Below are positions 8,151-16,787 of a stretch of DNA of 64,000 nt, piece after piece. Position 1 is the first letter of the stretch; each line of letters starts with the position of its first letter. The notes below the pieces were generated by a model. The model was not told the DNA's origin, ran no database searches, and saw only the letters and a program-made list of their open reading frames with translations. The DNA comes from Microbulbifer salipaludis (GTDB taxonomy: Bacteria; Pseudomonadota; Gammaproteobacteria; Pseudomonadales; Cellvibrionaceae): NCBI RefSeq assembly GCF_017303155.1, contig NZ_JAEKJR010000003.1, forward strand, positions 186,001 to 250,000, read 5' to 3'. A program made the translations under genes and the position numbers.

Positions 8151-9878
8151 TTAAGCCTGTTCTCCAGCAGACTCAGCCACCCCAACCTCAGGCAGCTCCG
8201 TGGACGTAACCGCGCCGTTTACCCGGCGGTAGTAGTCGATCAGCTGGGCCGTGGAACCGTCTTCGCCCGTCAGGTCACCGGCAGCCAATTTTGACTCCAG
8301 CTTGCTGGCCAGACCTTTACCAAGTTCCACGCCCCACTGATCAAAGGAATAAATTTGCAGAATCACACCCTGAACAAAGATTTTGTGCTCGTAGAGTGCA
8401 ATCAACGCTCCCAGCGATCGGGGGTCCAACTCTTTCAAGAGTATTGTGTTACTGGGCTTTCCACCCCTATGCACTTTGAATGGGGTAAGCCTTTTTATTT
8501 CTTCTTGCGACAGCCCCTTGGCTGTCAGTTCCCGCGCCACTGACTCCGCATCCACACCATTCATCAAAGCCTGACTCTGGGCGAACATATTGGCCAGCAG
8601 CACCTCGTGATGCCCGCTCAGCTCATGTCCGGGGGCCACGGTGCCGATAAAGTCGGCCGGCACCACCTCTGGGCTCTGGTGCAGATACTGATAGAACGCA
8701 TGCTGCCCGTTGATCCCGGTCTGCCCCCAGATCAGTGGGCCAGTGGCGTAATCCACCTCCACTCCAGCGCGATTGGTCGACTTGCCGTTGCTCTCCATAT
8801 CTGCCTGCTGCAGATAAGCGGGCAACATGTGCAGCGCCTGGTTGTAAGGCAAAACCGCGTGCGCCGGATAGCCCATGAACGAGCAGTTCCACACACTCAG
8901 CAGCGCCAGAATTACCGGCGCATTCTGCGCAAGTGGCGCTTCCCGGAAGTGGCGATCCATCTCTGCAGCGCCATCCAGCAGCGCGCGAAAATGGTCAAAG
9001 CCACAGGCAATGGCGATGGGCAGGCCAATCGACGACCACAGCGAGTAGCGACCGCCAACCCAATCCCAGAAGCGATAAATCCGCTCTGGCAGGATGCCAA
9101 ATTGCTGCGCCTTGTCCGGGCTCGCAGTCACACCAATAAAGTGTTGCTGCAGCAGCGCTTCCGCCGGCCTCTCCGGCATCGCACGCTGCAACCAGCTAAG
9201 GGCACTGCGTGCGTTGGTCATTGTTTCGCCGGTGGTAAATGTCTTTGACGAAACGATAAACAGGGTCGATTCGGCATCCAGGCCGGCCAGCACATCCGTG
9301 AGCTGGGCTCCATCCACATTGGAGACAAAGTGCACGGCGACATCACCCTTCCGATGGGTACGCAGCGCTTCGATGACGGTCTGTGGTCCGAGATGGGAGC
9401 CACCGACGCCAAGATTGACCACATTGGTGATCCTTTTACCGCTGCAGCCCGTCAGGTCGCCATTATGTAGTAAAACTACAAGCTCTTTCAAGCGCTGCAG
9501 CTCGACCTCGACCGCCTCGCTGACGGATACCCCGTCAACTTCGACATCGGCATCCAAACCTCCACGTAGCGCGGGATGGAGAACAGGCCGCCCCTCGGTG
9601 ACATTGATGGGTTTACCGGCGAAGAAATCGTCCCGCCACTGCTCCACTCCGGCTTCTTGCGCCAAGCGTAATAAATTTACAAAAACCGGACGGTCGACAG
9701 GGTTTTTCGAGTAATCCAGCAAAAACCGGGGCAGCTCCAGGGAAAAATCCCTGGCCCGCAGTGGACCATCAGCAAACAGGTCGGTGAGACGGCGCTGCTT
9801 GAGCTGCTTCGCCTGCGCCTGCAGCGCCCGCCAGATCTCAGACTGGGAAATGGCGGAAAAGGAAGGTGCGTTATGCAT
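8151..9878 (-). CDS. pgi: Glucose-6-phosphate isomerase
   Basis: The 575-residue protein interconverts glucose 6-phosphate and fructose 6-phosphate. Characteristic stretches are FIVSSKTFTTGETMTN, the signature WVGGRYSLWSSIGL and GINGQHAFYQYLHQ. A strong ribosome site (AGGGGG) precedes the ATG by eight bases. As first gene of the Entner-Doudoroff cluster it lets fructose 6-phosphate from the GlcNAc pathway be returned to glucose 6-phosphate for zwf. A LacI-type operator lies 109 bp upstream, between pgi and the divergent lacI gene. Confidence 0.96.
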   Translation of the reverse strand: MHNAPSFSAISQSEIWRALQAQAKQLKQRRLTDLFADGPLRARDFSLELPRFLLDYSKNPVDRPVFVNLLRLAQEAGVEQWRDDFFAGKPINVTEGRPVLHPALRGGLDADVEVDGVSVSEAVEVELQRLKELVVLLHNGDLTGCSGKRITNVVNLGVGGSHLGPQTVIEALRTHRKGDVAVHFVSNVDGAQLTDVLAGLDAESTLFIVSSKTFTTGETMTNARSALSWLQRAMPERPAEALLQQHFIGVTASPDKAQQFGILPERIYRFWDWVGGRYSLWSSIGLPIAIACGFDHFRALLDGAAEMDRHFREAPLAQNAPVILALLSVWNCSFMGYPAHAVLPYNQALHMLPAYLQQADMESNGKSTNRAGVEVDYATGPLIWGQTGINGQHAFYQYLHQSPEVVPADFIGTVAPGHELSGHHEVLLANMFAQSQALMNGVDAESVARELTAKGLSQEEIKRLTPFKVHRGGKPSNTILLKELDPRSLGALIALYEHKIFVQGVILQIYSFDQWGVELGKGLASKLESKLAAGDLTGEDGSTAQLIDYYRRVNGAVTSTELPEVGVAESAGEQA

Positions 9879-10266
9879 GGTGAGCCCCCTGAAAGTGGTC
9901 CCCGCCGGTCGATGGCGGGCACCGGTTATTCTTGTTGGTCGGATAGACAGCGCTTTGGCCTGCCAGGTGTCACGTCACCAAAGGAAAATGACAACGCTGT
10001 CATAAGACCGAAGGTTCACACAGCGCTCACACCCTGTCAATCGCGTTTGTAGTTTTGTTTCACAAATCTTCTATTACTCCTCGGCGATCCTGCCGAACAC
10101 GGTAACAGCCACGAAAAAACGCTAAGATTGATGGGATCTACCGGGAAAATCCGGTTTTTCACGCGGGTATCGCCGCACCGAGAATAAATGACTACAAAGC
10201 CGTCGTCGTGCAGCCCGCAAACAGGTAAACTGCGCGGCTGGGTACGAATAAGGAAGATTGCCGACC
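9879..10266. other. Divergent promoter region of pgi and the lacI-type gene
   Basis: This 388-bp gap has no gene. It holds the operator at 9987-10004, which probably serves the pgi cluster, and a weak plus-strand promoter candidate (TTGTAG at 10047, TCTATT at 10070) for the regulator gene. Confidence 0.6.
9987..10004. promoter_or_regulatory. LacI-type operator between pgi and lacI
   Basis: AATGACAACGCTGTCATA is a near-palindromic 18-mer with central CG. It shares the ATGAYA-N4-TGTCAT frame with the sites at 316, 340 and 16434, and lies next to a LacI-family gene, as autoregulated LacI operators usually do. Confidence 0.75.
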
Positions 10267-11316
10267 ATGAAGAGCACCATCAACGACGTTGCGGCACTCG
10301 CCGGCGTGTCGATCAAGACCGTTTCCCGGGTCATCAACAACGAGCCATCGGTCCGGCCCGCCACCCGCAAAAAAGTGATGGATGCGGTGGAGGAACTCCA
10401 TTACCAGCCCAACCTGGCGGCGCGCAACCTGGCCGGTACGCGCAGCTATACCATTGCGCTAATCTACGACAACCCGAATGCCTACTATGTGATCGACATG
10501 CAGAACGGCATCCTCGAGGCCTGCAAGGCCCGCGGTTACGAGCTGCTCATTCACCCCAGCAACTCCAAGTCCGACACCGTAAACGACGAATTGCGAGCGC
10601 TGGTGGAGCATTCCAAGGTGGCCGGGGTAGTGCTCACGCCGCCCTTCTCCGAGACCCAGGCCGTCATCGATGAAGTGAAAAAGCTCGGCCTCGACTATGT
10701 GCGCATTGTTTCCAGCGGCGCCGCCGAGGGCGACGAAGAAAACTGCATTCAGGTCGACGATACCGCAGCCGCCTTCGATATCACCAAACACCTGATTGAG
10801 CACGGCCACAAACGTATTGGTTTTCTGTGTGGTGGCGAAGAGCACATTTCCACCCACGGGCGACTGAACGGCTATAAGGAAGCGCTGCGGCAAGCGGGAA
10901 TCACCGTCGAGCCAGAGCTTATTGTTGCCGGCGAATACTCGTTCGACTCCGGTGTATCCGGCGCGAAGAAACTGCTGGAGCGGGACAACCCGCCCACCGC
11001 CATTTTTGCCAGTAACGATGAGATGGCGGCGGGTGCGCTGTTTGCCGCGCGGCTGATGCACATCGAAATTCCCGCACAGCTTTCCATCGTCGGCTTCGAG
11101 GACAGCCCGTTCTCCCGCCAGACGTGGCCCAAGCTGACCACTGCACACCAGCCCAACAATGAAATCGCCCGGTGTGCTGCAGCACTGGTACTGAACAAGG
11201 CGCGCAGCAAGGGCGCGGCGGAAAGCGCTGCCGCCAATAAAGATGCGGGCATCATCAAAAAATTCGTGCCCGAATTACTGGTGCGCGACTCCACCGGCGA
11301 CTCGCCCGCAGGATAA
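10267..11316 (+). CDS. LacI-family transcriptional regulator, probable sugar-catabolism repressor
   Basis: The 349-residue protein has the N-terminal LacI helix-turn-helix and hinge (TINDVAALAGVSIKTVSRVIN, then PNLAARNLAG near residues 47-56) and a type I periplasmic-binding-protein-like sensor domain ending with SIVGFEDSPFSRQTWPKLTT. The ATG at 10267 is preferred to the TTG at 10258 because AGGAAG lies 11 bases before it. It diverges from pgi and converges on the nag operon, and operators of one type precede pgi, nagK and the TonB gene. It could be the local NagR or a glucose regulator; the effector (GlcNAc-6-phosphate, glucose 6-phosphate or KDPG) cannot be told from sequence. Confidence 0.88.
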   Translation: MKSTINDVAALAGVSIKTVSRVINNEPSVRPATRKKVMDAVEELHYQPNLAARNLAGTRSYTIALIYDNPNAYYVIDMQNGILEACKARGYELLIHPSNSKSDTVNDELRALVEHSKVAGVVLTPPFSETQAVIDEVKKLGLDYVRIVSSGAAEGDEENCIQVDDTAAAFDITKHLIEHGHKRIGFLCGGEEHISTHGRLNGYKEALRQAGITVEPELIVAGEYSFDSGVSGAKKLLERDNPPTAIFASNDEMAAGALFAARLMHIEIPAQLSIVGFEDSPFSRQTWPKLTTAHQPNNEIARCAAALVLNKARSKGAAESAAANKDAGIIKKFVPELLVRDSTGDSPAG

Positions 11317-11452
11317 ACCGGAAAGCGGCTTTTGCGCCGCTTATCCAATCCTCTCCCCTACCCTGTATTTTGGTGGCGTCCTGCACGCCACCGTTGCGTC
11401 CCCCCCTCACGAACACCCGCAAACCCTCTGTTTAGCGATGGCTTTTTTTGGG

Positions 11453-11478
11453 CAAAAAAAAGCCCTCACGAGGAGGGC
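11453..11478 (-). terminator. Terminator of the nag operon
   Basis: On the minus strand GCCCTC, a five-base loop and GAGGGC are followed by eight T residues. It lies about 140 bp after the nagP stop codon. Confidence 0.8.
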
Positions 11479-11482
11479 AAAG

Positions 11483-11572
11483 ATGACGAGAACCAAAGAG
11501 AGAAACTTCATGAAGAAGTTGATAGCAAAAAAATCCTTTTCAAAACAACATCCAATACACTTTCAAAACTGA
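11483..11572 (+). CDS. Possible 29-residue basic small protein (doubtful)
   Basis: An ATG six bases behind a perfect AGGAGG (11471-11476) opens 29 codons, giving a very basic peptide that starts MTRTKERNFMKK. The AGGAGG is part of the terminator stem of the opposite strand, so its match to a ribosome site may be coincidence. There is no other evidence of coding. Confidence 0.2.
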   Translation: MTRTKERNFMKKLIAKKSFSKQHPIHFQN

Positions 11573-11615
11573 CGAATTACGTTGCGCCTGGAATTCAGCA
11601 GCACCTACTGGCAAC

Positions 11616-12947
11616 TTACTTCCAGCTGCGCATCTTGTGGCCCTTCAGCGCGTAAAACAGAATAAACAGGTAAGCCGGGATTGAGATCACGTAGGCCAGC
11701 TGACCGTCGCCGGTATCGGCAAAGTGACCGTACAGCGGCGGCAGCACCGCACCGCCGGAGATGCCCATGATCAGAAGGGCGGCACCTTTGGAGGTGAACT
11801 TGCCCAAACCTTCCAGCGCCAGCGGCCAGATTGCGGGCCAGCACATGGCGTTGGCGAAGCCCAACAGTGCAACGAAGTAGACCGCATTGGGAATCTCGGG
11901 CAGGCCGAACAGCGCCAGGGTCGCGGAGGACATTACGGTGCTTTCCATGGATCCTGTCATTACCGCGAACGTGAACACAATTCCCATGACCGCAGAGATC
12001 AACAGCGCAGTCTGCTGGCTGATAAAGCGGGGAATAGCGATGGTGCCCCAGATATAACCCAGCACCATGAACACCATCGTGTAGGACGTCAGCACGGACG
12101 CGACCGCCGTATCCAGCCCGGCCTGCTTGCCCAGCAAGCCAATAGCGTCACCGGCGATCACCTCCACGCCCACGTAGAAGAACAGCGCAATGGAGCCGAG
12201 AATCAGCTGCGGAAACTTCAGCAGCGCGGGCAGGTTTACCTCCATCTCTTCCTGACCTTCCACCACTTCATCTTCAATATCCGGCAGTGGTGCGAACATC
12301 ATCGCGACGGCCAGCACAACCCCGAGAATCGCCATGCCGATATAGGGGGAAACCAGCTGCCCCGCCAGCTCGTCCAGCTTGGCGTCTTTAGCGGTGGACG
12401 ACAGTACGGCCAGCTCAGCATCGCTGACACCGCTGATGCCAGACATCACCAGTGCAGCGAATACCAGCGGCGCCACAATACCGGCGCCCTTGTTCAGGAG
12501 CCCCATGACACAGATCCGCACCGCTGCGGTTTCCGGAGAGCCGACACGCACTACGTAGGGGTTGGAGGCCGTCTGCAGAATAGTCAGGCCGGAACCCACC
12601 ACAAACTGGGCCAACAGGAAAATACCGAACATACGGCTGTAAGCGGCGGGAATAAAAATCAGGGCCCCGACGGCAACCAGCGCCAGCCCCAACGCCATGC
12701 CGGTTTTGTAGCCGGTGCGTTCGATAATGGCCGCCATCGGCAGCGCCATCACGGTATAGGCAATATAGAACGCCGACGCCACGAGCATGGCCTGGAAGGC
12801 ACTGAGTTCACAGATGGTCTGCAGGAAGGGAATTAACGCCCCGTTCAACCAGGTCACAAAACCAAAGATAAAGAACAGCAGACCGATGATGGCCATCGGC
12901 AAAACACTGCTGCGCGTTTCGCTCGGAGTAATCGCTGCGGTAGTCAT
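11616..12947 (-). CDS. nagP: Sugar MFS transporter, FucP family, probable GlcNAc permease
   Basis: The 443-residue inner-membrane protein has about 12 hydrophobic segments and typical FucP/glucose-galactose permease features: FGFVTWLNGALIPFLQ near residue 30, GSGLTILQTASNPYV near residue 140, and a late IWPLALEGLGKFTSKGAALLIM stretch split over two helices. It is the last gene of the nagK-nagB-nagA operon, 72 bp behind nagA, with an AAGGTG ribosome site. NagP of this family is the known GlcNAc permease of Shewanella-type pathways; glucose is an alternative substrate. Confidence 0.85.
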   Translation of the reverse strand: MTTAAITPSETRSSVLPMAIIGLLFFIFGFVTWLNGALIPFLQTICELSAFQAMLVASAFYIAYTVMALPMAAIIERTGYKTGMALGLALVAVGALIFIPAAYSRMFGIFLLAQFVVGSGLTILQTASNPYVVRVGSPETAAVRICVMGLLNKGAGIVAPLVFAALVMSGISGVSDAELAVLSSTAKDAKLDELAGQLVSPYIGMAILGVVLAVAMMFAPLPDIEDEVVEGQEEMEVNLPALLKFPQLILGSIALFFYVGVEVIAGDAIGLLGKQAGLDTAVASVLTSYTMVFMVLGYIWGTIAIPRFISQQTALLISAVMGIVFTFAVMTGSMESTVMSSATLALFGLPEIPNAVYFVALLGFANAMCWPAIWPLALEGLGKFTSKGAALLIMGISGGAVLPPLYGHFADTGDGQLAYVISIPAYLFILFYALKGHKMRSWK

Positions 12948-13018
12948 AAATTCACCTTTAATTATCGTTATTGAGCGTCGTTAAAAATCGTCATCAGTCG
13001 TTATTGAATACACGGGTA

Positions 13019-14146
13019 TCAGCCCGCAGAGAACACTTCCTGCCCGCCGATCCAGGTTTTCTGCACCTGCAAATCGTCGCTCAGTAAAATCAGGTCCGCG
13101 CTGGCGCCCTCGGCAATACGGCCGCCTTCAGAGCCCAGGTACTGTGCCGGGTAAAGCGCAGCCATGCGCAGGGCTTCGGTCAATTCCACACCACACCAAT
13201 CGCGGATGTTGCGCACTGCACCGATCATGTCGAGATGCGAACCAGCCAGTTCACCGGTCGTAGATGTCAGCTTGTCGCCATCGCGCGTCACGACGCGGTC
13301 AAACAGCGGAAAACTTTTCTCTTCACTCCCCACCAGCGACATGGCATCGGTTACCAGCATGATCTTGCCACGCGGTTTGGCCTTGAGAGCGAGGGTCATC
13401 GCTTCGGCACTGACATGGTGGCCATCGGCGATCAGGCCACACCAGCAACCATCACTGATCAGTGCCGTCCCCACCATACCCGGGTCGCGGGAATGCAACG
13501 GCGACATGGCGTTGTACAGGTGCGTAAACCCTGTGGCTCCCGCCGCAACCGCAGCGGCAGCGGTTTTGCCATCGGCATTGGAGTGCCCGAGGCAAACCCT
13601 GACTTCGAGATCGACCAGCTTGCGAATATCCTCTGGCGAGACGTTTTCCGGTGCCAGAGTGACCATTTTCAGACCCAGGTCATCGCGGCCATAGATTGCC
13701 AGCTCTTCTGCGCTCAGCGGGCGAATAAATCGTTCTTCGTGGGTGCCTTTTTTGGGCGTGCTCAGGTGCGGCCCTTCAAAGTGCACACCGAGCACCCCGG
13801 GTACGCCTTCCTTGAGCGCAGCACTGACGGCATCGGCCGCCCTTTGCATCACATCCACCTGATCGGTGATCAAGGTGGGCATAAATCCAGTGGTGCCGTA
13901 ACGGGCATGCGCCGCAGACATTTTGCCTAGCGCGTTGACGGTGGTGTCGTTGTTGAACAGCGCACCGCCGCCCCCATTGACCTGAACGTCAATCAATCCG
14001 GGGGCCAGCATGCCCTTCAGGCGCACCGCACCGGCCGCCGGCTCACCACCGAGGGCAAGCACTTTACCGCCCTCGACAGACACCACCGCATTGGCATGCA
14101 GCTGCTCGCCGTCAAATAACTGGTCTGCGATAAATGTCTGTACCAC
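13019..14146 (-). CDS. nagA: N-acetylglucosamine-6-phosphate deacetylase
   Basis: The 375-residue amidohydrolase removes acetate from GlcNAc-6-phosphate. Metal and catalytic motifs are present: LAPGLIDVQVNGGGG near residue 45, GVHFEGPHLS, LGHSNADG, FTHLYNAMSPLHSRDPG and LVTDAM. The start is chosen as GTG at 14146 because AGGAG lies seven bases before it and the family N-terminus begins here; the open frame extends eight codons further to another GTG at 14170. It lies between nagB and nagP. Confidence 0.93.
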   Translation of the reverse strand: MVQTFIADQLFDGEQLHANAVVSVEGGKVLALGGEPAAGAVRLKGMLAPGLIDVQVNGGGGALFNNDTTVNALGKMSAAHARYGTTGFMPTLITDQVDVMQRAADAVSAALKEGVPGVLGVHFEGPHLSTPKKGTHEERFIRPLSAEELAIYGRDDLGLKMVTLAPENVSPEDIRKLVDLEVRVCLGHSNADGKTAAAAVAAGATGFTHLYNAMSPLHSRDPGMVGTALISDGCWCGLIADGHHVSAEAMTLALKAKPRGKIMLVTDAMSLVGSEEKSFPLFDRVVTRDGDKLTSTTGELAGSHLDMIGAVRNIRDWCGVELTEALRMAALYPAQYLGSEGGRIAEGASADLILLSDDLQVQKTWIGGQEVFSAG

Positions 14147-14207
14147 TTGCCCGCTCCTGCGCTCCGTCACCCGTTCGTCAAACTAGCTGCAGCATCACAC
14201 TGCGCCA

Positions 14208-15206
14208 TCACACGGTCTGAGTGACTTTTTTCAGACCCGCCGGCTCGTCCGGATTAATCCCGCGGCTGACCGCCACATGCGCCACGTCGAGGTAAAAGCG
14301 CTGCAACAGGGCCAGCGGTGCAACACGCGGGTGTACACCTTTGCTCGGCACGTGCAGGTTAATCAGGGTACCGCCGCGACGAATGATGTCGGCGATCTGC
14401 TCGCTGTGCGCCTGATAAGACTCATCTTCGATAGGCACATTCACCACCGTGAGCTTCTGCTCTACCAGGGTGACCGGGCCGTGCAGGAATTCCGCGCTAG
14501 AGAAGGACTCCGCGTGCACGCTGCACACTTCTTTCAGCTTGAGTGCCAATTCACGGGTAATGCCGTAACCGGGACCACGCCCCAAGACCACCAGGTTTTT
14601 CACTGCGGCAAGGTCTTCCGGGCGCAGCTGCACGTCGGATTCAATCGCGTCGCTGAGGGTTTGCGGCAGTTGTTCCACACCGGCCTTGAGATCGGCGTCC
14701 TGGGTCCAGTTGGCCACCAGCTGGAGAACCGCAGACAGGGTGCACAGGTAGCTCTTGGTGGCCGCAACCGCCAGTTCGGGGCCGGCCTTCAGCGGCACCA
14801 CCTGATCCACAATATCCTTGATCGGCGCAGTCTCATCATTCACCAGCGCCACGGTGTAGGCGCCGGCATCTTTCGCCATCTGCGCCTGTGCCAGGATGTC
14901 CGGACTGCGCCCGGACTGGGAAATTACGATGACCAGCGCGTCTTCCAGCTTGAGCTTCTTGCCATAAACGCTGGACACGGACGGCGCCGCGGCGAACGTA
15001 GGCGTGCCGGTTTCGATTTCAATCAGATACTTGGCAAATACGCCGGCGTGATCGGAGGAACCGCGCCCGACGATCATGACAAATCGCGGCGGCTTGCTGC
15101 GCAGGCGCTCACCCAGCGCTTCCATGATCGGCGCATTGTTTTTCAGCTGCTCGGCAATCCGGCTCGGGGCCTCACGAGCCTCGGTTTCCATTACTGTCAT
15201 TGTCAT
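14208..15206 (-). CDS. nagB: Glucosamine-6-phosphate deaminase, SIS-domain type (NagB-II)
   Basis: The protein of about 332 residues has two SIS domains like the isomerase half of GlmS: FVMIVGRGSSDHAGVFAKY near residue 43 and VISQSGRSPDILAQAQMAK near residue 93, plus LVVLGRGPGYGITRELALKLKE in the second half. This non-orthologous deaminase turns glucosamine 6-phosphate into fructose 6-phosphate plus ammonia in Shewanella and relatives. The ATG at 15206 matches the family N-terminus (MTMTVMETEAREAP); an ATG at 15251 and a GTG at 15287 are in frame upstream. No glutaminase domain is present, which argues against GlmS. Confidence 0.88.
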   Translation of the reverse strand: MTMTVMETEAREAPSRIAEQLKNNAPIMEALGERLRSKPPRFVMIVGRGSSDHAGVFAKYLIEIETGTPTFAAAPSVSSVYGKKLKLEDALVIVISQSGRSPDILAQAQMAKDAGAYTVALVNDETAPIKDIVDQVVPLKAGPELAVAATKSYLCTLSAVLQLVANWTQDADLKAGVEQLPQTLSDAIESDVQLRPEDLAAVKNLVVLGRGPGYGITRELALKLKEVCSVHAESFSSAEFLHGPVTLVEQKLTVVNVPIEDESYQAHSEQIADIIRRGGTLINLHVPSKGVHPRVAPLALLQRFYLDVAHVAVSRGINPDEPAGLKKVTQTV

Positions 15207-15348
15207 AGAGGTTTCCGCCTTGCTGGCTTCAGCAGAAGTCACTGCGCTCATAAAATCCGTCCGTAAAATGCGTATGGCTCCGGTCACCAGGCTGCACAGT
15301 TAACAAACTGCAGCCCGGCAACCTAGGTGTTCTAACTCGTTCGCGCCC

Positions 15349-16299
15349 TTATCCAAAGAGCGCTTTTGCATCGCCCTTCTCCGCGGGCCGGGTTTCACCC
15401 TCGCCCAGCGCAGCCAGTGAGTGCTGCGCGAAGTAGACACAGCCCAGTTCCGGCGGGTCCAGCGGGTCGGATACCCGCTCGGCAACCCGCGGTTTCAGCC
15501 AGGGCTTCAGCCGGGGTGCCAGACCGCCGATCATGGCAAGCCGCGGCGGCTTGCTTTCCATTAATTTTTCCGCGAGATCACTGATGTAGGCCGCACCATC
15601 GCGCATGATGGACACAGCAACCGGGCAGTCGGCCTCTGCGCACTCCACCACCGGCACCGCCAGCTTGGCGTACTGACTGGAAGGTTTGCCCGCCATCATT
15701 TCGATCACATCGTAGGGATCGTCGGTACCCAGGGCCTTTTGCAATTCACGCTGCAGCATGGACTTCGCCGACAGCCCTTCCATGGCCATGAGCAGATACT
15801 TCACCGCTTCCATCCCCAGCCAGGCACCACTGCCTTTATCGCCGTGCGGGAATCCGTGGCCACCGACGATCTCGCTGTGGCCGTTGACCCAGGAATAACC
15901 GACGGAACCGGTGCCCGCAATAATGACTGCGCCGTCGCCACCACGGTGGGCGCCGAGGCACGCGGAGTGCTGGTCGGTGGTGAGGAACATCTGCTTGAAG
16001 GGGTGTGCCCAGGCACTCATTTCGTTGAAAAGGCGGGGCATGTTGACGCCCGCCAGACCAACACCCGCCACCAGCTCCCCAAGCGTTTCCGCTGGCATGC
16101 CGGCATCGGCCACGGCCAGAGCGGCCGAGCGGACTATGGAGTCAATGGTCTGTGCGTAGCCATGAAGGGGGTTCGCAGGCCCGGAAACACCGGTGCCCAG
16201 CAGACGATTGTCGGCGTCAAAAATGGAGGCGCGGCACTTGCTGCCACCGCCATCGATGCCAACGTAAAGAATGTCCCTACTGTCTCTCAAAGCAACCAT
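15349..16299 (-). CDS. nagK: N-acetylglucosamine/glucosamine kinase, BadF/BadG/BcrA/BcrD ATPase family
   Basis: The 316-residue kinase has an ASKHA fold, with the phosphate-1 loop VGIDGGGSKCRA at residues 13-24 and IIAGTGSVGYSW near residue 130. Together with the downstream SIS deaminase, deacetylase and permease it completes GlcNAc catabolism: transport without phosphorylation, then phosphorylation in the cytoplasm. It is the first gene of the operon and is preceded by a promoter overlapping a LacI-type operator. Substrate preference between GlcNAc and glucosamine is inferred from context. Confidence 0.85.
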   Translation of the reverse strand: MVALRDSRDILYVGIDGGGSKCRASIFDADNRLLGTGVSGPANPLHGYAQTIDSIVRSAALAVADAGMPAETLGELVAGVGLAGVNMPRLFNEMSAWAHPFKQMFLTTDQHSACLGAHRGGDGAVIIAGTGSVGYSWVNGHSEIVGGHGFPHGDKGSGAWLGMEAVKYLLMAMEGLSAKSMLQRELQKALGTDDPYDVIEMMAGKPSSQYAKLAVPVVECAEADCPVAVSIMRDGAAYISDLAEKLMESKPPRLAMIGGLAPRLKPWLKPRVAERVSDPLDPPELGCVYFAQHSLAALGEGETRPAEKGDAKALFG

Positions 16300-16420
16300 C
16301 TGAAGCGGCCCCTAAGATTTCTATTGTTATCTGTCTTCACCGGATTCCCCACAGCAATCACTTGCTCCCCAGAGGATCCGGCGCGACGCCTTGATTGACG
16401 TCTGTGCCAATATGGGAGAA

Positions 16421-16450
16421 ATACTACAAGACAAATGACAGCGTTGTCAT
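16421..16450 (-). promoter_or_regulatory. Predicted sigma-70 promoter of nagK-nagB-nagA-nagP
   Basis: On the minus strand ATGACA (-35, 16450-16445) and TAGTAT (-10, 16426-16421) are separated by 18 bp. The -35 lies inside the operator, so repressor binding would block RNA polymerase. The leader to the nagK ATG would be about 115 bases. Confidence 0.5.
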
Positions 16451-16451
16451 G
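16434..16451. promoter_or_regulatory. LacI-type operator of the nag operon
   Basis: AATGACAGCGTTGTCATG is an 18-bp near-palindrome matching the sites at 316, 340 and 9987, and it overlaps the predicted nagK promoter. Confidence 0.75.
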
Positions 16452-16787
16452 CCCTTTTTCAAAAAAAATCCCTCAAGCATCGAATTATAGGCCCCCTCTC
16501 TGCCCTACCTGAAGGCAATAGAGTCGAATCAGCCGCCGCTGAGGGGCTTTGAGCGCCCCAGGCAAATCAGCATTAGACACGAACAACGCCCGACTGGCAC
16601 GGCCTCCAGCGTGCCGCCAGCCAGCTCAAGTGCGACTGAAACAAATCTGTCACATTTTTCTGCGATAAAGCGCGCGCCCAGCGCAGGGCAACCAGACATC
16701 TCAGTCTGACAAAGAAGTGCCCGGGCACAGCCCGACGCACTGCCTGCACCAGGCAACCCAAGGAATCAGAAGCAACAGGAGATAGGG

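Larger units (their letters stand above)
11317..11615. other. Intergenic region between convergent lacI and nagP
   Basis: This 299-bp stretch contains the nagP-side terminator at 11453-11478, an overlapping T/A-rich inverted repeat at 11440-11464 (GGCTTTTTTT against AAAAAAAGCC), and a possible 29-codon open frame at 11483-11572. Nothing else is recognisable. Confidence 0.6.
16300..16787. other. Intergenic region upstream of nagK and of the phosphate-binding/OmpA gene
   Basis: This 488-bp gap carries the nagK promoter and operator at 16421-16451. The remaining part, 16455-16787, is the upstream region of the plus-strand gene and ends with an AGGAG ribosome site. The open frames here are short and have no family resemblance. 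Confidence 0.6.
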
